Of a stretch of DNA of 64,000 bases, positions 32,454 to 40,697 are shown piece by piece. This DNA is from an uncultured Flavobacteriaceae bacterium (lineage in GTDB: Bacteria > Bacteroidota > Bacteroidia > Flavobacteriales > Flavobacteriaceae): contig CALIIC010000060.1 of the NCBI GenBank assembly GCA_938020445.1, positions 1 through 64,000 on the forward strand, written 5' to 3'. Numbering within the stretch: position 1 is the first letter of the stretch; every line of letters starts with the position of its first letter. The position numbers and the translations under genes are program-made. The notes under the pieces are model-generated. The model had not been told where the DNA came from. It made no database searches and worked only from the letters and a program-made list of their open reading frames with translations.

Positions 32454-32461
32454 CAAAAGTA
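32454..32461 (-). promoter_or_regulatory. Promoter -7 box of the DUF4834-YfhO-GT-flippase operon
   Basis: Minus-strand TACTTTTG, exact consensus, 21 nt before the DUF4834 start. Confidence 0.5.
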
Positions 32462-32591
32462 CAATTCTAACGTTTTAATCATAAGGCAAAAGTCTTAAAA
32501 ATATAATAAAACAAGGGAAACAAGGACTATTAGAGTGATTCAAAAACATTCCCGACTACCATTCAACGTAGCTATACAATACCAAAAAAGA

Positions 32592-33677
32592 ATGAAGTAC
32601 CTATCTTTTCTATTTCTTTTTAGCCTCTATTTCTGCGGCTATGCTCAGTACACAGACGTTATCAATTCCAATAGGCCCGGGCTATCTGTAAGTGCATATG
32701 CCGTAGGCAAAAATGTCATACAGCTCGAAACAGGCCTGCTCTTTGAGCAACGTGATCATTCGCTGTTAAATACACAAAGTAATATTTGGGGATTAGATGC
32801 TTCGTTGCGGTACGGACTGTTATTTGAACAACTAGAACTTAATTGGGAAGGTACGTTTCAAAACCAGAACATTACCTTTAGCGACCTTGGTTTTAGCGAA
32901 AATCGCACCGATTTTTCTCGAAATCGATTGGGGCTCAAGTTTTTAATATACGATCGGTTCAAGAATCCCGAGCGCAACAAACCAAACCTATATAGTTGGA
33001 AGGCCAACTACGGCTTTAAATTCAAAAATTTAATCCCATCTGTTTCGGTTTATGGTGGGGCCACCTTTAATTTGGGTGATAATCCCTTTTATGTGGGAGA
33101 TCCGGCTATTTCCTATCGTGGTATGGTAGCTACGCAAAGTAGGCTTACCCCTCGATTTGTGTTGATATCCAATATCGCCTATGACCGTATCGGAACCGAT
33201 TTTCCAGAATTGAGTTATTTGGTTTCGCTCTCGCATGCCTTTCGCAATCCGAAATGGAGCATATTCGTAGAGAACCAGGGCATTAAGAGCGACCGTTATT
33301 CTGATGTATTAGTACGTGGCGGTATTGCGCATTTGTTTCATGACAATTTTCAGGCAGATATAAATATGGGGGCAAGTTTTAAAAATACGCCTTCGCGAAT
33401 TTTTATCACCACCGGGCTGTCATATCGCATGGACTTCCATAAAGACAAGCCTATTTCAATAGAAGATCAGAAAGCAGGAGAAAATGGCGGTCCGATCAAG
33501 AAGAATGCCATGAAGAAAAAGAAAAAGGAAGAAAAGAAAAAAACCAAGGACGGCAGCGGTGCAGAAGATATTGACCTAGGACCATCAAAGAAGCAACTTC
33601 GAAAGCTCAAAAAGGAAGAACGAAGAAAGAAAAAGAAGAAAGGCAAAGAGAAAGATAGCGGAGCCATCGATTTTTAA
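32592..33677 (+). CDS. Outer-membrane beta-barrel protein with lysine-rich tail (361 aa)
   Basis: The signal peptide (MKYLSFLFLFSLYFCGYAQ) starts at 32592; the longer frame adds an unlikely hydrophilic leader. The body resembles the transporter/MetA-like outer-membrane family: SNRPGLSVSAYAVGKNVIQLETGLLFEQ, then alternating hydrophobic strands to about residue 300. The last roughly 55 residues are extremely charged (KKKKKEEKKK, RKLKKEERRKKKKK), with an acidic break IDLGPSKKQ. Such a tail on a barrel protein should face the periplasm. It is divergent from the DUF4834 operon. Function unknown. Confidence 0.75.
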   Translation: MKYLSFLFLFSLYFCGYAQYTDVINSNRPGLSVSAYAVGKNVIQLETGLLFEQRDHSLLNTQSNIWGLDASLRYGLLFEQLELNWEGTFQNQNITFSDLGFSENRTDFSRNRLGLKFLIYDRFKNPERNKPNLYSWKANYGFKFKNLIPSVSVYGGATFNLGDNPFYVGDPAISYRGMVATQSRLTPRFVLISNIAYDRIGTDFPELSYLVSLSHAFRNPKWSIFVENQGIKSDRYSDVLVRGGIAHLFHDNFQADINMGASFKNTPSRIFITTGLSYRMDFHKDKPISIEDQKAGENGGPIKKNAMKKKKKEEKKKTKDGSGAEDIDLGPSKKQLRKLKKEERRKKKKKGKEKDSGAIDF

Positions 33678-33749
33678 GTGGTTCTCATTTATATACTAAA
33701 ATTCTAACAAAATTAGCAGTGCATATTTCTTGCTCTTGTCAATAATCCC

Positions 33750-33757
33750 TAATATTG
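33750..33757 (+). promoter_or_regulatory. Promoter -7 box TAATATTG (one mismatch)
   Basis: One base from TAnnTTTG, 19 nt before the GNAT-fold gene at 33777. Confidence 0.35.
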
Positions 33758-33776
33758 ACCATACTAAAATAATGTA

Positions 33777-34898
33777 ATGGTCACCCTAAAAGAAGCTGTA
33801 ACCAAAGCCGACTTAAAAGCATTTGTAAAGTTTCCATTTTCACTTTACAAAGACTCGCCTTATTGGGTACCTCCAATTATCTCAGACGAACTACAGTCGT
33901 TCGATAAAGCCGAAAACCCGGCCTTTAACAATGCAGACGCCTGGTTTTTTATCGCATACAAAGACAACCGCCCCGTGGGGCGGATCGTTGCGATTATAAA
34001 TTGGGTAGAAGTAAACGAGCAAAAGGTGCGAAAAATGCGTTTTGGTTGGTTCGATTTTATTGATGACCATGCCGTTTCGGAAGCCCTGCTTCAAAGAGTA
34101 ATGAAAATCGGCCTTGAAAATAAGCTCGATTTTACCGAGGGACCAGTAGGTTTTTCCAACTTAGATAAGGTTGGGGTTCTTACTGAGGGTTTTGAACATA
34201 TAGGCAGTATGATTACCTGGTACAACCATGCCTATTACGTGAATCATTATGAACGCCTTGGATTTAAAAAGGAAAAGGGATATGTGGAAAACAAATTCCC
34301 TGCCCGCAATGCCGATCCTGCCCTCTTTACCAAACTAAATGATTTAATAAAAAGGCGTTATAAGCTACGGGAAATCAATTTTTCCCAAACAAAGGAGGTA
34401 CTGCCCATGGCAGATAAAATGTTCGACCTTTTTAATGAGACCTACGCCAAGCTATCATCTTTTGTTCCAATTTCAGATATTCAGAAAGCCTATTTCAAGA
34501 AGAAGTACATTAGTTTTATCAACCCGGAATATATTAAGTTCATTGTAGATTCGGAAGACAAACTTATTGCTTTTGCCATTGTAATGCCCTCTTTTTCCAA
34601 AGCTTTGCAAAAGGCCAATGGAAAGCTTTTTCCGTTTGGGTTCTATCACTTACTGAAGGCTAAAAAAAGCAATAAGGATGTTTACTTCTATCTAATTGGG
34701 GTGCACCCCGAATACCAAAACAAAGCGGTAACCGCCATTATTTTCAACGAATACTACAAGACTTTTTCGGCAAAAGGTATTGATATGTGTTATCGTACTC
34801 CTGAGCTCGAAGACAATGTGGCCATCCGCCAAATGTGGAAGCATTTTGACCCTGTTATTTATAAAAGAAGAGCTACCTACAGGAAGGAGCTTTATTAA
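33777..34898 (+). CDS. GNAT-fold acyltransferase, YghO-like (373 aa)
   Basis: Acyl-CoA N-acyltransferase-fold protein of the long YghO-type group. FVKFPFSLYKDSPYWVPPI near the N-terminus, VGRIVAIINW, FGWFDFIDD, EGPVGFSNLDKVGVL and ERLGFKKEKGYV are the family landmarks; a second GNAT half follows with YLIGVHPEYQNKAVTAIIF. Related GNAT-fold proteins act as N-acyltransferases (bacterial ceramide synthases) in sphingolipid pathways. It is convergent with an alpha-oxoamine synthase gene whose expected product is an acylatable amino-ketone, so a role as sulfonolipid N-acyltransferase is plausible. That role is inference from family and neighbourhood. Confidence 0.78.
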   Translation: MVTLKEAVTKADLKAFVKFPFSLYKDSPYWVPPIISDELQSFDKAENPAFNNADAWFFIAYKDNRPVGRIVAIINWVEVNEQKVRKMRFGWFDFIDDHAVSEALLQRVMKIGLENKLDFTEGPVGFSNLDKVGVLTEGFEHIGSMITWYNHAYYVNHYERLGFKKEKGYVENKFPARNADPALFTKLNDLIKRRYKLREINFSQTKEVLPMADKMFDLFNETYAKLSSFVPISDIQKAYFKKKYISFINPEYIKFIVDSEDKLIAFAIVMPSFSKALQKANGKLFPFGFYHLLKAKKSNKDVYFYLIGVHPEYQNKAVTAIIFNEYYKTFSAKGIDMCYRTPELEDNVAIRQMWKHFDPVIYKRRATYRKELY

Positions 34899-34969
34899 GT
34901 TCAATAAAAAAAACCAAAACTCAAGCGGACCTAAATTTTGGCTTTTTCTTAAAGGGTATCATTCGGAAA

Positions 34970-36229
34970 TTACTCTCCCATAGCGGCCGCAACGGCCGCA
35001 GAAAGTCTTTTGTACGTACCATTCTGCAAGCGCGCTCGAATGGCAGAAAAGGCCTCCAATGTTTCGTGAATATCGTCCATAGTATGCGTGGCCGTTGGAA
35101 TCATCCTTAGTAAGATCAATCCTTTCGGTATTACCGGATAAACCACTATAGAACAGAATATACCATAATTTTCACGCAGGTCTTTCACCAAGGCCATCGC
35201 CTCCGGAATACTCCCGTTTAGATAAACAGGTGTTACACAACTAGTAGTTGTTCCAATATCAAAACCGCGGTCTTTTAAACCATTCTGAAGGGCATTGACA
35301 TTTTCCCACAACTTGGCTTTCAATTCAGGTTGTGTGCGTAACATATCCAACCGCTTCAAAGCTCCTTTGACATAAATCATGGGGAGTGACTTTGCAAACA
35401 TTTGCGACCGAAGGTTGTATTTTAAGTAATCGATAATCTCTTTATCGGCCGCCAAAAATGCACCGATACTCGCCATTGATTTTGCGAATGTCGCGAAATA
35501 CACATCAATATCCTCCTGAATGCCTTGCTCTTCTCCCGCACCCGCACCAGTCTTGCCCAACGTTCCAAAACCATGGGCGTCATCTACCAACAAACGGAAA
35601 TTGTATTTCTTTTTAAGGGCGATTATTTCTTTGAGTTTTCCTTGCTCGCCGCGCATGCCAAAAACACCTTCAGAAATCACTAAAATTCCTCCACCGGTAG
35701 TTTCGGCCATTTTTGTAGCACGCTCCAAGTTCTTTTCCAAGCTTTCAATATCATTGTGCTTAAACGTAAAACGTTTCCCCATATGAAGGCGAACGCCATC
35801 AATAATACAGGCATGTGAATCCACATCGTAAACGATAATATCATCTTTGGAAACAAGCGCATCAATGGCAGACATAATACCTTGGTACCCAAAATTCAAC
35901 AGGTAGGCAGACTCTTTGCTGACAAAGGCCGCCAGCTCTTGCTCGAGCTGTTCATGAAACTTGGTGTGGCCACTCATCATACGTGCACCCATTGGGTATG
36001 CGGCACCATACTCGGCAGCTGCTTCACTATCTATTTTTTTTATCTCTGGCAAATTGGCCATTCCAAGGTAGTCGTTGATACTCCAAGTAATGACTTCCTT
36101 TCCCTGAAACTGCATTCTGTTAGAAATAGGACCCTCTAATTGAGGAAAAACAAAATACCCTTCTGCTTGTGAGGCCCATTTTCCCAATGGTCCCTTATTC
36201 TCAATAATTCTATCGAAAAGATCTCTCAT
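34970..36229 (-). CDS. Alpha-oxoamine synthase; candidate cysteate acyltransferase (capnine synthase) (419 aa)
   Basis: PLP-dependent enzyme of the serine palmitoyltransferase / KBL / AONS family, which condenses an amino acid with an acyl thioester with loss of CO2. Visible active-site parts are WSINDYLG near 49-56, DSHACIIDG with His139, the PLP-contacting DDAHGFG at 216-222 and FATFAKSMASIGAF with Schiff-base Lys250. In Flavobacterium johnsoniae a member of this family (Fjoh_2419) makes capnine, the sulfonolipid base, from cysteate. Here a cysteine-synthase-like gene lies directly upstream, which could supply cysteate. Serine palmitoyltransferase or KBL activity is the alternative; no biotin or threonine-degradation genes are adjacent. 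Confidence 0.82.
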   Translation of the reverse strand: MRDLFDRIIENKGPLGKWASQAEGYFVFPQLEGPISNRMQFQGKEVITWSINDYLGMANLPEIKKIDSEAAAEYGAAYPMGARMMSGHTKFHEQLEQELAAFVSKESAYLLNFGYQGIMSAIDALVSKDDIIVYDVDSHACIIDGVRLHMGKRFTFKHNDIESLEKNLERATKMAETTGGGILVISEGVFGMRGEQGKLKEIIALKKKYNFRLLVDDAHGFGTLGKTGAGAGEEQGIQEDIDVYFATFAKSMASIGAFLAADKEIIDYLKYNLRSQMFAKSLPMIYVKGALKRLDMLRTQPELKAKLWENVNALQNGLKDRGFDIGTTTSCVTPVYLNGSIPEAMALVKDLRENYGIFCSIVVYPVIPKGLILLRMIPTATHTMDDIHETLEAFSAIRARLQNGTYKRLSAAVAAAMGE

Positions 36230-36248
36230 TTGGCGCTTTTAATTTGTG

Positions 36249-36256
36249 CAAAAATA
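36249..36256 (-). promoter_or_regulatory. Promoter -7 box of the alpha-oxoamine synthase gene
   Basis: Minus-strand TATTTTTG, exact consensus, about 20 nt before the ATG at 36229. With the terminator at 36321-36355 it makes this gene a separate transcription unit. Confidence 0.5.
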
Positions 36257-36320
36257 GCTAATTTTTGGGTAGCTACACTAGTGATTATCCTTAGTTTTTA
36301 AACAGTTTTATTTACACAAT

Positions 36321-36355
36321 AAAAAAGCAATGGTTTGTATAACCATTGCTTTTTT
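36321..36355 (-). terminator. Strong intrinsic terminator after the cysteine-synthase-like gene
   Basis: AAAAAAGCAATGGTT (36321-36335) pairs perfectly with AACCATTGCTTTTTT (36341-36355) around TGTAT. Confidence 0.9.
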
Positions 36356-36376
36356 ACTGTGTTTTCAATGTGATTT

Positions 36377-37417
36377 TTATCGAACCACCTGTATTTTAGG
36401 CGTTTCTTCAACGGTGTCATTTGCAAGAAAACCCTGTGCTTCCATCCATTCGTCGCTATAGATCTTGCTCATATACCGAGAGCCATGATCTGGAAAAATA
36501 ACAACCACTTTGCTTTTTTCGTCAAATCTGTTTAGGGCATTCAGTTGTTTCACTGCCTGCATCACCGCACCGCAGGTATATCCTGCAAAAATACCCTCCG
36601 TTTTTGATATTTCCCGCGCCGTATGGGCACTGTCTTCATCGGTTACTTTAATAAATTCATCGATTACCTCGAAGTTGGTAGCGGAAGGAATTAGATTTTT
36701 ACCGAGCCCTTCGATTCGATAGGGATAAATTTCGTCCGAATCAAATTCTCCCGTCTCGTGGTATTTCTTGAGCACACTTCCAAAAGCATCCACTCCAATC
36801 ACCTTTATCTCGGGGTTTTGCTCTTTCAAATAGTTAGCAGTGCCTGAAATAGTACCTCCTGTACCACTACATGCTATTAAGTGGGTAATGGCACCATTCG
36901 TATTATTCCAAATTTCCGGGCCTGTAGATCTATAGTGCGCCTCCGTATTCAAATCATTGAAATATTGATTGATGTAAATACTCCCCTTGGTCTCTTCATG
37001 GAGGCGTTTCGCTACTTGATAATACGATCTAGGGTCATCCGCGCTCACATGGGCAGGGCAAACATATACTTTTGCTCCCATCGCACGCAGCATATCTATT
37101 TTATCCGGGCTCGATTTTGAACTAACAGCCAAGATACATTCATACCCTTTGATAATACTCACCATGGCAATGCTAAAACCGGTATTTCCAGAAGTAGTCT
37201 CTATAATGGTATCACCGGGAGATAGAATTCCCTTTTGCTCAGCAGCTTCTATAATGTGAAGTGCAATGCGATCTTTGGAGGAGTGGCCTGGATTCAAGGC
37301 TTCTATTTTTGCATAGAAATCTCCTTTAAATCCGTCAACAATTTTATTTAACCGTACCAAGGGCGTATCGCCTATCAGTGCTAGTATGTTGTTGTGCGCC
37401 TGTATTTTATTTTGCAT
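36377..37417 (-). CDS. Cysteine synthase / cystathionine beta-synthase family PLP enzyme; candidate cysteate synthase (346 aa)
   Basis: Fold-type II PLP enzyme performing beta-replacement. [16 protein letters not shown] with Schiff-base Lys48, phosphate-cradle TSGNTG at 75-80 and GTGGTISG are all present, and the C-terminus has [17 protein letters not shown]. The lysine motif is HSSKDR rather than the GGSVKDR usual in housekeeping cysteine synthases, suggesting a different substrate range. With the neighbouring alpha-oxoamine synthase it may provide cysteate for sulfonolipids; ordinary cysteine synthesis remains possible. It has its own promoter and terminator. Confidence 0.82.
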   Translation of the reverse strand: MQNKIQAHNNILALIGDTPLVRLNKIVDGFKGDFYAKIEALNPGHSSKDRIALHIIEAAEQKGILSPGDTIIETTSGNTGFSIAMVSIIKGYECILAVSSKSSPDKIDMLRAMGAKVYVCPAHVSADDPRSYYQVAKRLHEETKGSIYINQYFNDLNTEAHYRSTGPEIWNNTNGAITHLIACSGTGGTISGTANYLKEQNPEIKVIGVDAFGSVLKKYHETGEFDSDEIYPYRIEGLGKNLIPSATNFEVIDEFIKVTDEDSAHTAREISKTEGIFAGYTCGAVMQAVKQLNALNRFDEKSKVVVIFPDHGSRYMSKIYSDEWMEAQGFLANDTVEETPKIQVVR

Positions 37418-37461
37418 GTAGGTTGTTTTCGTTAACTTTTAAATCAACAAAATTTACTGCG

Positions 37462-37469
37462 CAAAATTA
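37462..37469 (-). promoter_or_regulatory. Promoter -7 box of the cysteine-synthase-like gene
   Basis: Minus-strand TAATTTTG, exact consensus, 44 nt before the ATG at 37417. It lies in the short gap after the prolyl oligopeptidase stop. Confidence 0.45.
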
Positions 37470-37483
37470 CTATTTTTTTTGGA

Positions 37484-39541
37484 CTAGTGCGTTTTTCCTT
37501 CCAAATCAAGCAGAAAAGCGTACTCTTTTGCTACCTCCTTAAGGGACTCAAAACGGCCCGAAGCCCCACCATGACCAGCTTCCATATTAATATCAAGAAG
37601 TAATAAATTATTATTAGTCTTTAGTTCCCGTAACTTGGCAACCCATTTCGCGGGCTCAAAGTACTGTACCTGTGAATCGTGCAAGCCCGTTGTTATCAAC
37701 ATGTTTGGATACGCTTGGGCCTTGACATTATCATAGGGCGAATAGGATTTCATATACTCGTAGTACTCCTTTTCGTTGGGATTACCCCATTCATCGTACT
37801 CTCCAGTAGTAAGTGGTATCGAATCATCCAACATGGTCGTAACGACATCAACAAAGGGTACCTGCGCTACAATACCGTTGTAAAGTCCTGGCGCCATATT
37901 GATAACGGCCCCCATCAACAACCCACCTGCAGACCCGCCCATTGCATACAAATGCTTCTCAGAGGTATACGCTTCGGCAATTAAAAACTTAGAGCAGTCA
38001 ACAAAGTCGGTAAAGGTATTTTTCTTCTTGTATAATTTCCCTTGTTCATACCAAGGTCTTCCCAAGTACTGCCCCCCACGAATATGGGCAATTGCATATA
38101 CAAACCCACGATCCAAAAGACTAAGTCTTACCGTTGAGAAGTAAGGGTCTATTGTGGCACCATAGGATCCATACGCATATTGTAAAATAGGGGTGTCGGA
38201 GCTTATCACGGTTTCTTTATTATAGACTAGGGACATGGGAATTTTAACCCCATCGCGCGCCGTTGCCCAAACCCGTTTCTCGATATAGTTTCGTTTATCA
38301 AATTTGCCGCCCAATACCTCTTGTTCTTTTTTGATTTCTTTCTCTCGGGTATTCATATTGAAATCAATCGTAGAACTTGGGGTCGTCATCGAATTGTATC
38401 CATACCTCAAAATGTCCGTATCGAAATCTGGATTGGCACCCACGTATGCCGTATATGTTTCGCTATCAAAAGGAAGATAATAGCTACCTGTACCGTCCCA
38501 ACGCACTATTTTAAGCTTGTTAAGGCCGTTCTGCCGTTCCGAAAGCACATAGAACTCTTTGAATATATCAAGGTCCTCAAGGAGTACATCCTCACGATGC
38601 GGAATAAATGAAGACCAATGCGCTGAGCTGGTATGACCTTCCTTCGTTTTCATAAGTTTAAAATTCGTTGCGCCGTCTTTGTTTGTAAGAATGTAAAAAT
38701 GGGAGTCGTAATGAGCAATCGAATATTCAAGGCCTCTTTCACGAGCGGAAAACATCTCAAATTGGCCGTTTGGATTATCTGCTGACAATACTTGGTACTC
38801 GGAGGTCAACGTACTATACGAACCGATGATAATAAATTTTTTAGATTTCGTTTTATATACATAGGTACCGAAGGTCTCATCTTCTTCATGAAATACGAGC
38901 ACATCCTCGCTTTCCAAAGTACCTAGGGTATGCTTATATACCCTATCAGCACGCAGTGTTACCGGATCCTTTTTTGTGTAGAAAAGGGTTTTATTATCAT
39001 TGCCCCAAACAGCACCCCCTGTTGTGTTTTCAATTGTATCATCATAAATCTTCCCCGTTTTAAGGTTTTTCACCTTCACGGTATACTGTCTTCTCGAAAC
39101 GGTATCCACTCCGAAGGCAGCCAATTCGTTGTTTGGGCTTACCGAAAGACCGCCTAAATTGAAGAAATCATGGCCTTTTGCCATTTCATTGCCATTAAAC
39201 ATTATTTCCTCAGGCGCATCTAGACTATCCTTTTTACGAGCGTAAATGGGATACTGTTGCCCTGTTTCGAAGCGGGTAATATACCAATACCCATTATTTT
39301 TATAAGGTACCGAGGAGTCATCTTCCTTTATACGCCCCTTCATTTCTTCGAACAAAACCTCTTGAAAGTTCTTGGTATGTTCAGAAAGTGTAGCATAATA
39401 GGCATTTTCTTCTTCCAAATGCGCAATTACCGCAGCATCTTCACGATCGTTCATCCAATAATAATCATCAATGCGGATATCACCATGTTTTTCCAATTTC
39501 TTAGGTTCTTTCTTGGCTATCGGCGCTTTCAAATGGGTCAT
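37484..39541 (-). CDS. ptrB: Prolyl oligopeptidase family serine protease, protease II-like (685 aa)
   Basis: S9A peptidase cleaving short peptides. The N-terminal KHGDIRIDDYYWMNDRED opening is typical of oligopeptidase B, followed by a beta-propeller to about residue 420 and the alpha/beta-hydrolase domain. The nucleophile lies in GGSAGGLLMGA, the Asp in TGLHDSQVQYFEP and the His in EAGHGGASGR. No signal peptide, so cytoplasmic. Length is normal. It is divergent from ybaB. Confidence 0.92.
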   Translation of the reverse strand: MTHLKAPIAKKEPKKLEKHGDIRIDDYYWMNDREDAAVIAHLEEENAYYATLSEHTKNFQEVLFEEMKGRIKEDDSSVPYKNNGYWYITRFETGQQYPIYARKKDSLDAPEEIMFNGNEMAKGHDFFNLGGLSVSPNNELAAFGVDTVSRRQYTVKVKNLKTGKIYDDTIENTTGGAVWGNDNKTLFYTKKDPVTLRADRVYKHTLGTLESEDVLVFHEEDETFGTYVYKTKSKKFIIIGSYSTLTSEYQVLSADNPNGQFEMFSARERGLEYSIAHYDSHFYILTNKDGATNFKLMKTKEGHTSSAHWSSFIPHREDVLLEDLDIFKEFYVLSERQNGLNKLKIVRWDGTGSYYLPFDSETYTAYVGANPDFDTDILRYGYNSMTTPSSTIDFNMNTREKEIKKEQEVLGGKFDKRNYIEKRVWATARDGVKIPMSLVYNKETVISSDTPILQYAYGSYGATIDPYFSTVRLSLLDRGFVYAIAHIRGGQYLGRPWYEQGKLYKKKNTFTDFVDCSKFLIAEAYTSEKHLYAMGGSAGGLLMGAVINMAPGLYNGIVAQVPFVDVVTTMLDDSIPLTTGEYDEWGNPNEKEYYEYMKSYSPYDNVKAQAYPNMLITTGLHDSQVQYFEPAKWVAKLRELKTNNNLLLLDINMEAGHGGASGRFESLKEVAKEYAFLLDLEGKTH

Positions 39542-39567
39542 TGTACTGGGTTATTTACAGAAAAGGG

Positions 39568-39575
39568 CAAAAGTA
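39568..39575 (-). promoter_or_regulatory. Promoter -7 box of the oligopeptidase gene
   Basis: Minus-strand TACTTTTG, exact consensus, 26 nt before the ATG at 39541. Confidence 0.5.
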
Positions 39576-39619
39576 AGGCATCCGCTACTAACTGGGATGG
39601 TTTTTACATGAGTATTATA

Positions 39620-39653
39620 AAAATGTCCGGTTCCGAACATTTTACTAATTTTG
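39620..39653 (+). promoter_or_regulatory. Inverted repeat abutting the ybaB promoter box
   Basis: AAAATGTCCGG (39620-39630) and CCGAACATTTT (39633-39643) form a 24-bp inverted repeat with one mismatch. The -7 box TAATTTTG (39646-39653) follows 2 nt later, so the repeat covers the -15 to -35 region of the ybaB promoter. It looks like a repressor or activator site. Confidence 0.5.
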
Positions 39654-39679
39654 GAACTTAAAATTAAAAAATAGATACT

Positions 39680-40006
39680 ATGTTCGGAGATATGATGGGA
39701 ATGATGGGCAAGCTCAAAGAAACCCAGGCAAAGGTAGAAGCTACCAAAAAACGTTTGGATTTGGTTAGCCTTCAAGAAAAATCGGCAGACGGCCTACTAT
39801 CCGTAACGATCACCGCCAATCGTATTTTAAAGGAGATAGCGATTCAGGACGAATTACTGGCCGACAAAGAGCAATTGGAAGATTACCTTGTACTAACCAT
39901 CAACAAGGCCATAGCGCAAGCAACTCACGTAAATGAAACGGAGTTAGCCGCAGTTGCCAAAGAGGGAATGCCCAATATACCTGGAATGGATTCGTTATTT
40001 AAATAA
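39680..40006 (+). CDS. YbaB/EbfC family nucleoid-associated protein (108 aa)
   Basis: Small DNA-binding protein of the YbaB/EbfC family, which forms a dimer and binds DNA through helical arms. The opening [20 protein letters not shown] and the central [21 protein letters not shown] match the family, as does the C-terminal GMPNIPGM tail. In many bacteria the gene is next to dnaX/recR, but here it is alone and divergent from the oligopeptidase gene, with an inverted-repeat operator candidate at its promoter. Confidence 0.9.
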   Translation: MFGDMMGMMGKLKETQAKVEATKKRLDLVSLQEKSADGLLSVTITANRILKEIAIQDELLADKEQLEDYLVLTINKAIAQATHVNETELAAVAKEGMPNIPGMDSLFK

Positions 40007-40171
40007 ACAGCAACGCAGGTTTGCCGCAAAACAGCATCAAAATGGCAAGCTTTTTGGTATAGATGTGAGGGTATCGGTAAACAAACACCATTTGCGATGA
40101 TGGTACCACTTTGACACTATCATCTTTTTGAATTTCAAGAAGTGTCCTAATCAGAAAAAAACAAGCGGCCC

Positions 40172-40624
40172 ATGAGAAAATGGTTTATCATTTTAGTACT
40201 GCCCCTCTATTTAATGGCACAGACCACCGAGCAGGAAGATGGTGTGGTATGGCTAACGGATTACGAAACTGCCCTAGCAGATGCGAAGGAAAATAAAACC
40301 AATGTATTGCTCTATTTTACGGGCAGCGATTGGTGCGCTCCTTGTAAAATGTTGAAGAAAGATCTCTTTGCAACCGCAGATTTCAAAAGTATTTCGGAGA
40401 ATTATGCCATTTTATATATTGATATTCCTAGAAATATGGATTTACTATCTCCTGTTCAGGCAGCGCACAATAAGAAAGTATTGGCGAAACATAACAAGAA
40501 GGGAGTTTTTCCCTTGTTCGTTATCTTAAACCCCAAAGGCAAAGCACTTGACAAGTACTCGGGTTATAGCATGACCGGTGATGTTCAATACCATATGGCC
40601 CTTTTCAACAAATACAAAGATTAG
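40172..40624 (+). CDS. Exported thioredoxin-like protein (150 aa)
   Basis: The signal peptide (MRKWFIILVLPLYLMAQ) is followed by a thioredoxin fold with SDWCAPCKML, catalytic Cys55 and Cys58, and a cis-Pro region FPLFVILNPKG. This is the periplasmic thioredoxin_7/DUF255-like type frequent in Bacteroidota, probably reducing disulfides outside the cytoplasm. It is monocistronic, and a hairpin follows 18 nt after the stop. Confidence 0.87.
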   Translation: MRKWFIILVLPLYLMAQTTEQEDGVVWLTDYETALADAKENKTNVLLYFTGSDWCAPCKMLKKDLFATADFKSISENYAILYIDIPRNMDLLSPVQAAHNKKVLAKHNKKGVFPLFVILNPKGKALDKYSGYSMTGDVQYHMALFNKYKD

Positions 40625-40641
40625 TAAAAATGCTAAAATTT

Positions 40642-40680
40642 AAAAGGCCCTTCATTTACTGAAAGGCCCTTTGATTTTAG
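40642..40680 (+). terminator. Imperfect intrinsic terminator between convergent genes
   Basis: AAAGG...CCTTT outer arms with an inner CCTTC/GAAAGG pairing, flanked by T-rich sequence on the plus side and A-rich on the other. It serves the thioredoxin-like gene and probably the OmpA gene on the opposite strand. Confidence 0.55.
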
Positions 40681-40697
40681 GATGGTATTGATGGTAA

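Noticed and set aside
34899-34969. Terminator between the convergent GNAT and alpha-oxoamine synthase genes
   Set aside because: CCAAAA/TTTTGG arms are separated by a 16-nt unpaired loop; too weak to list as a terminator.
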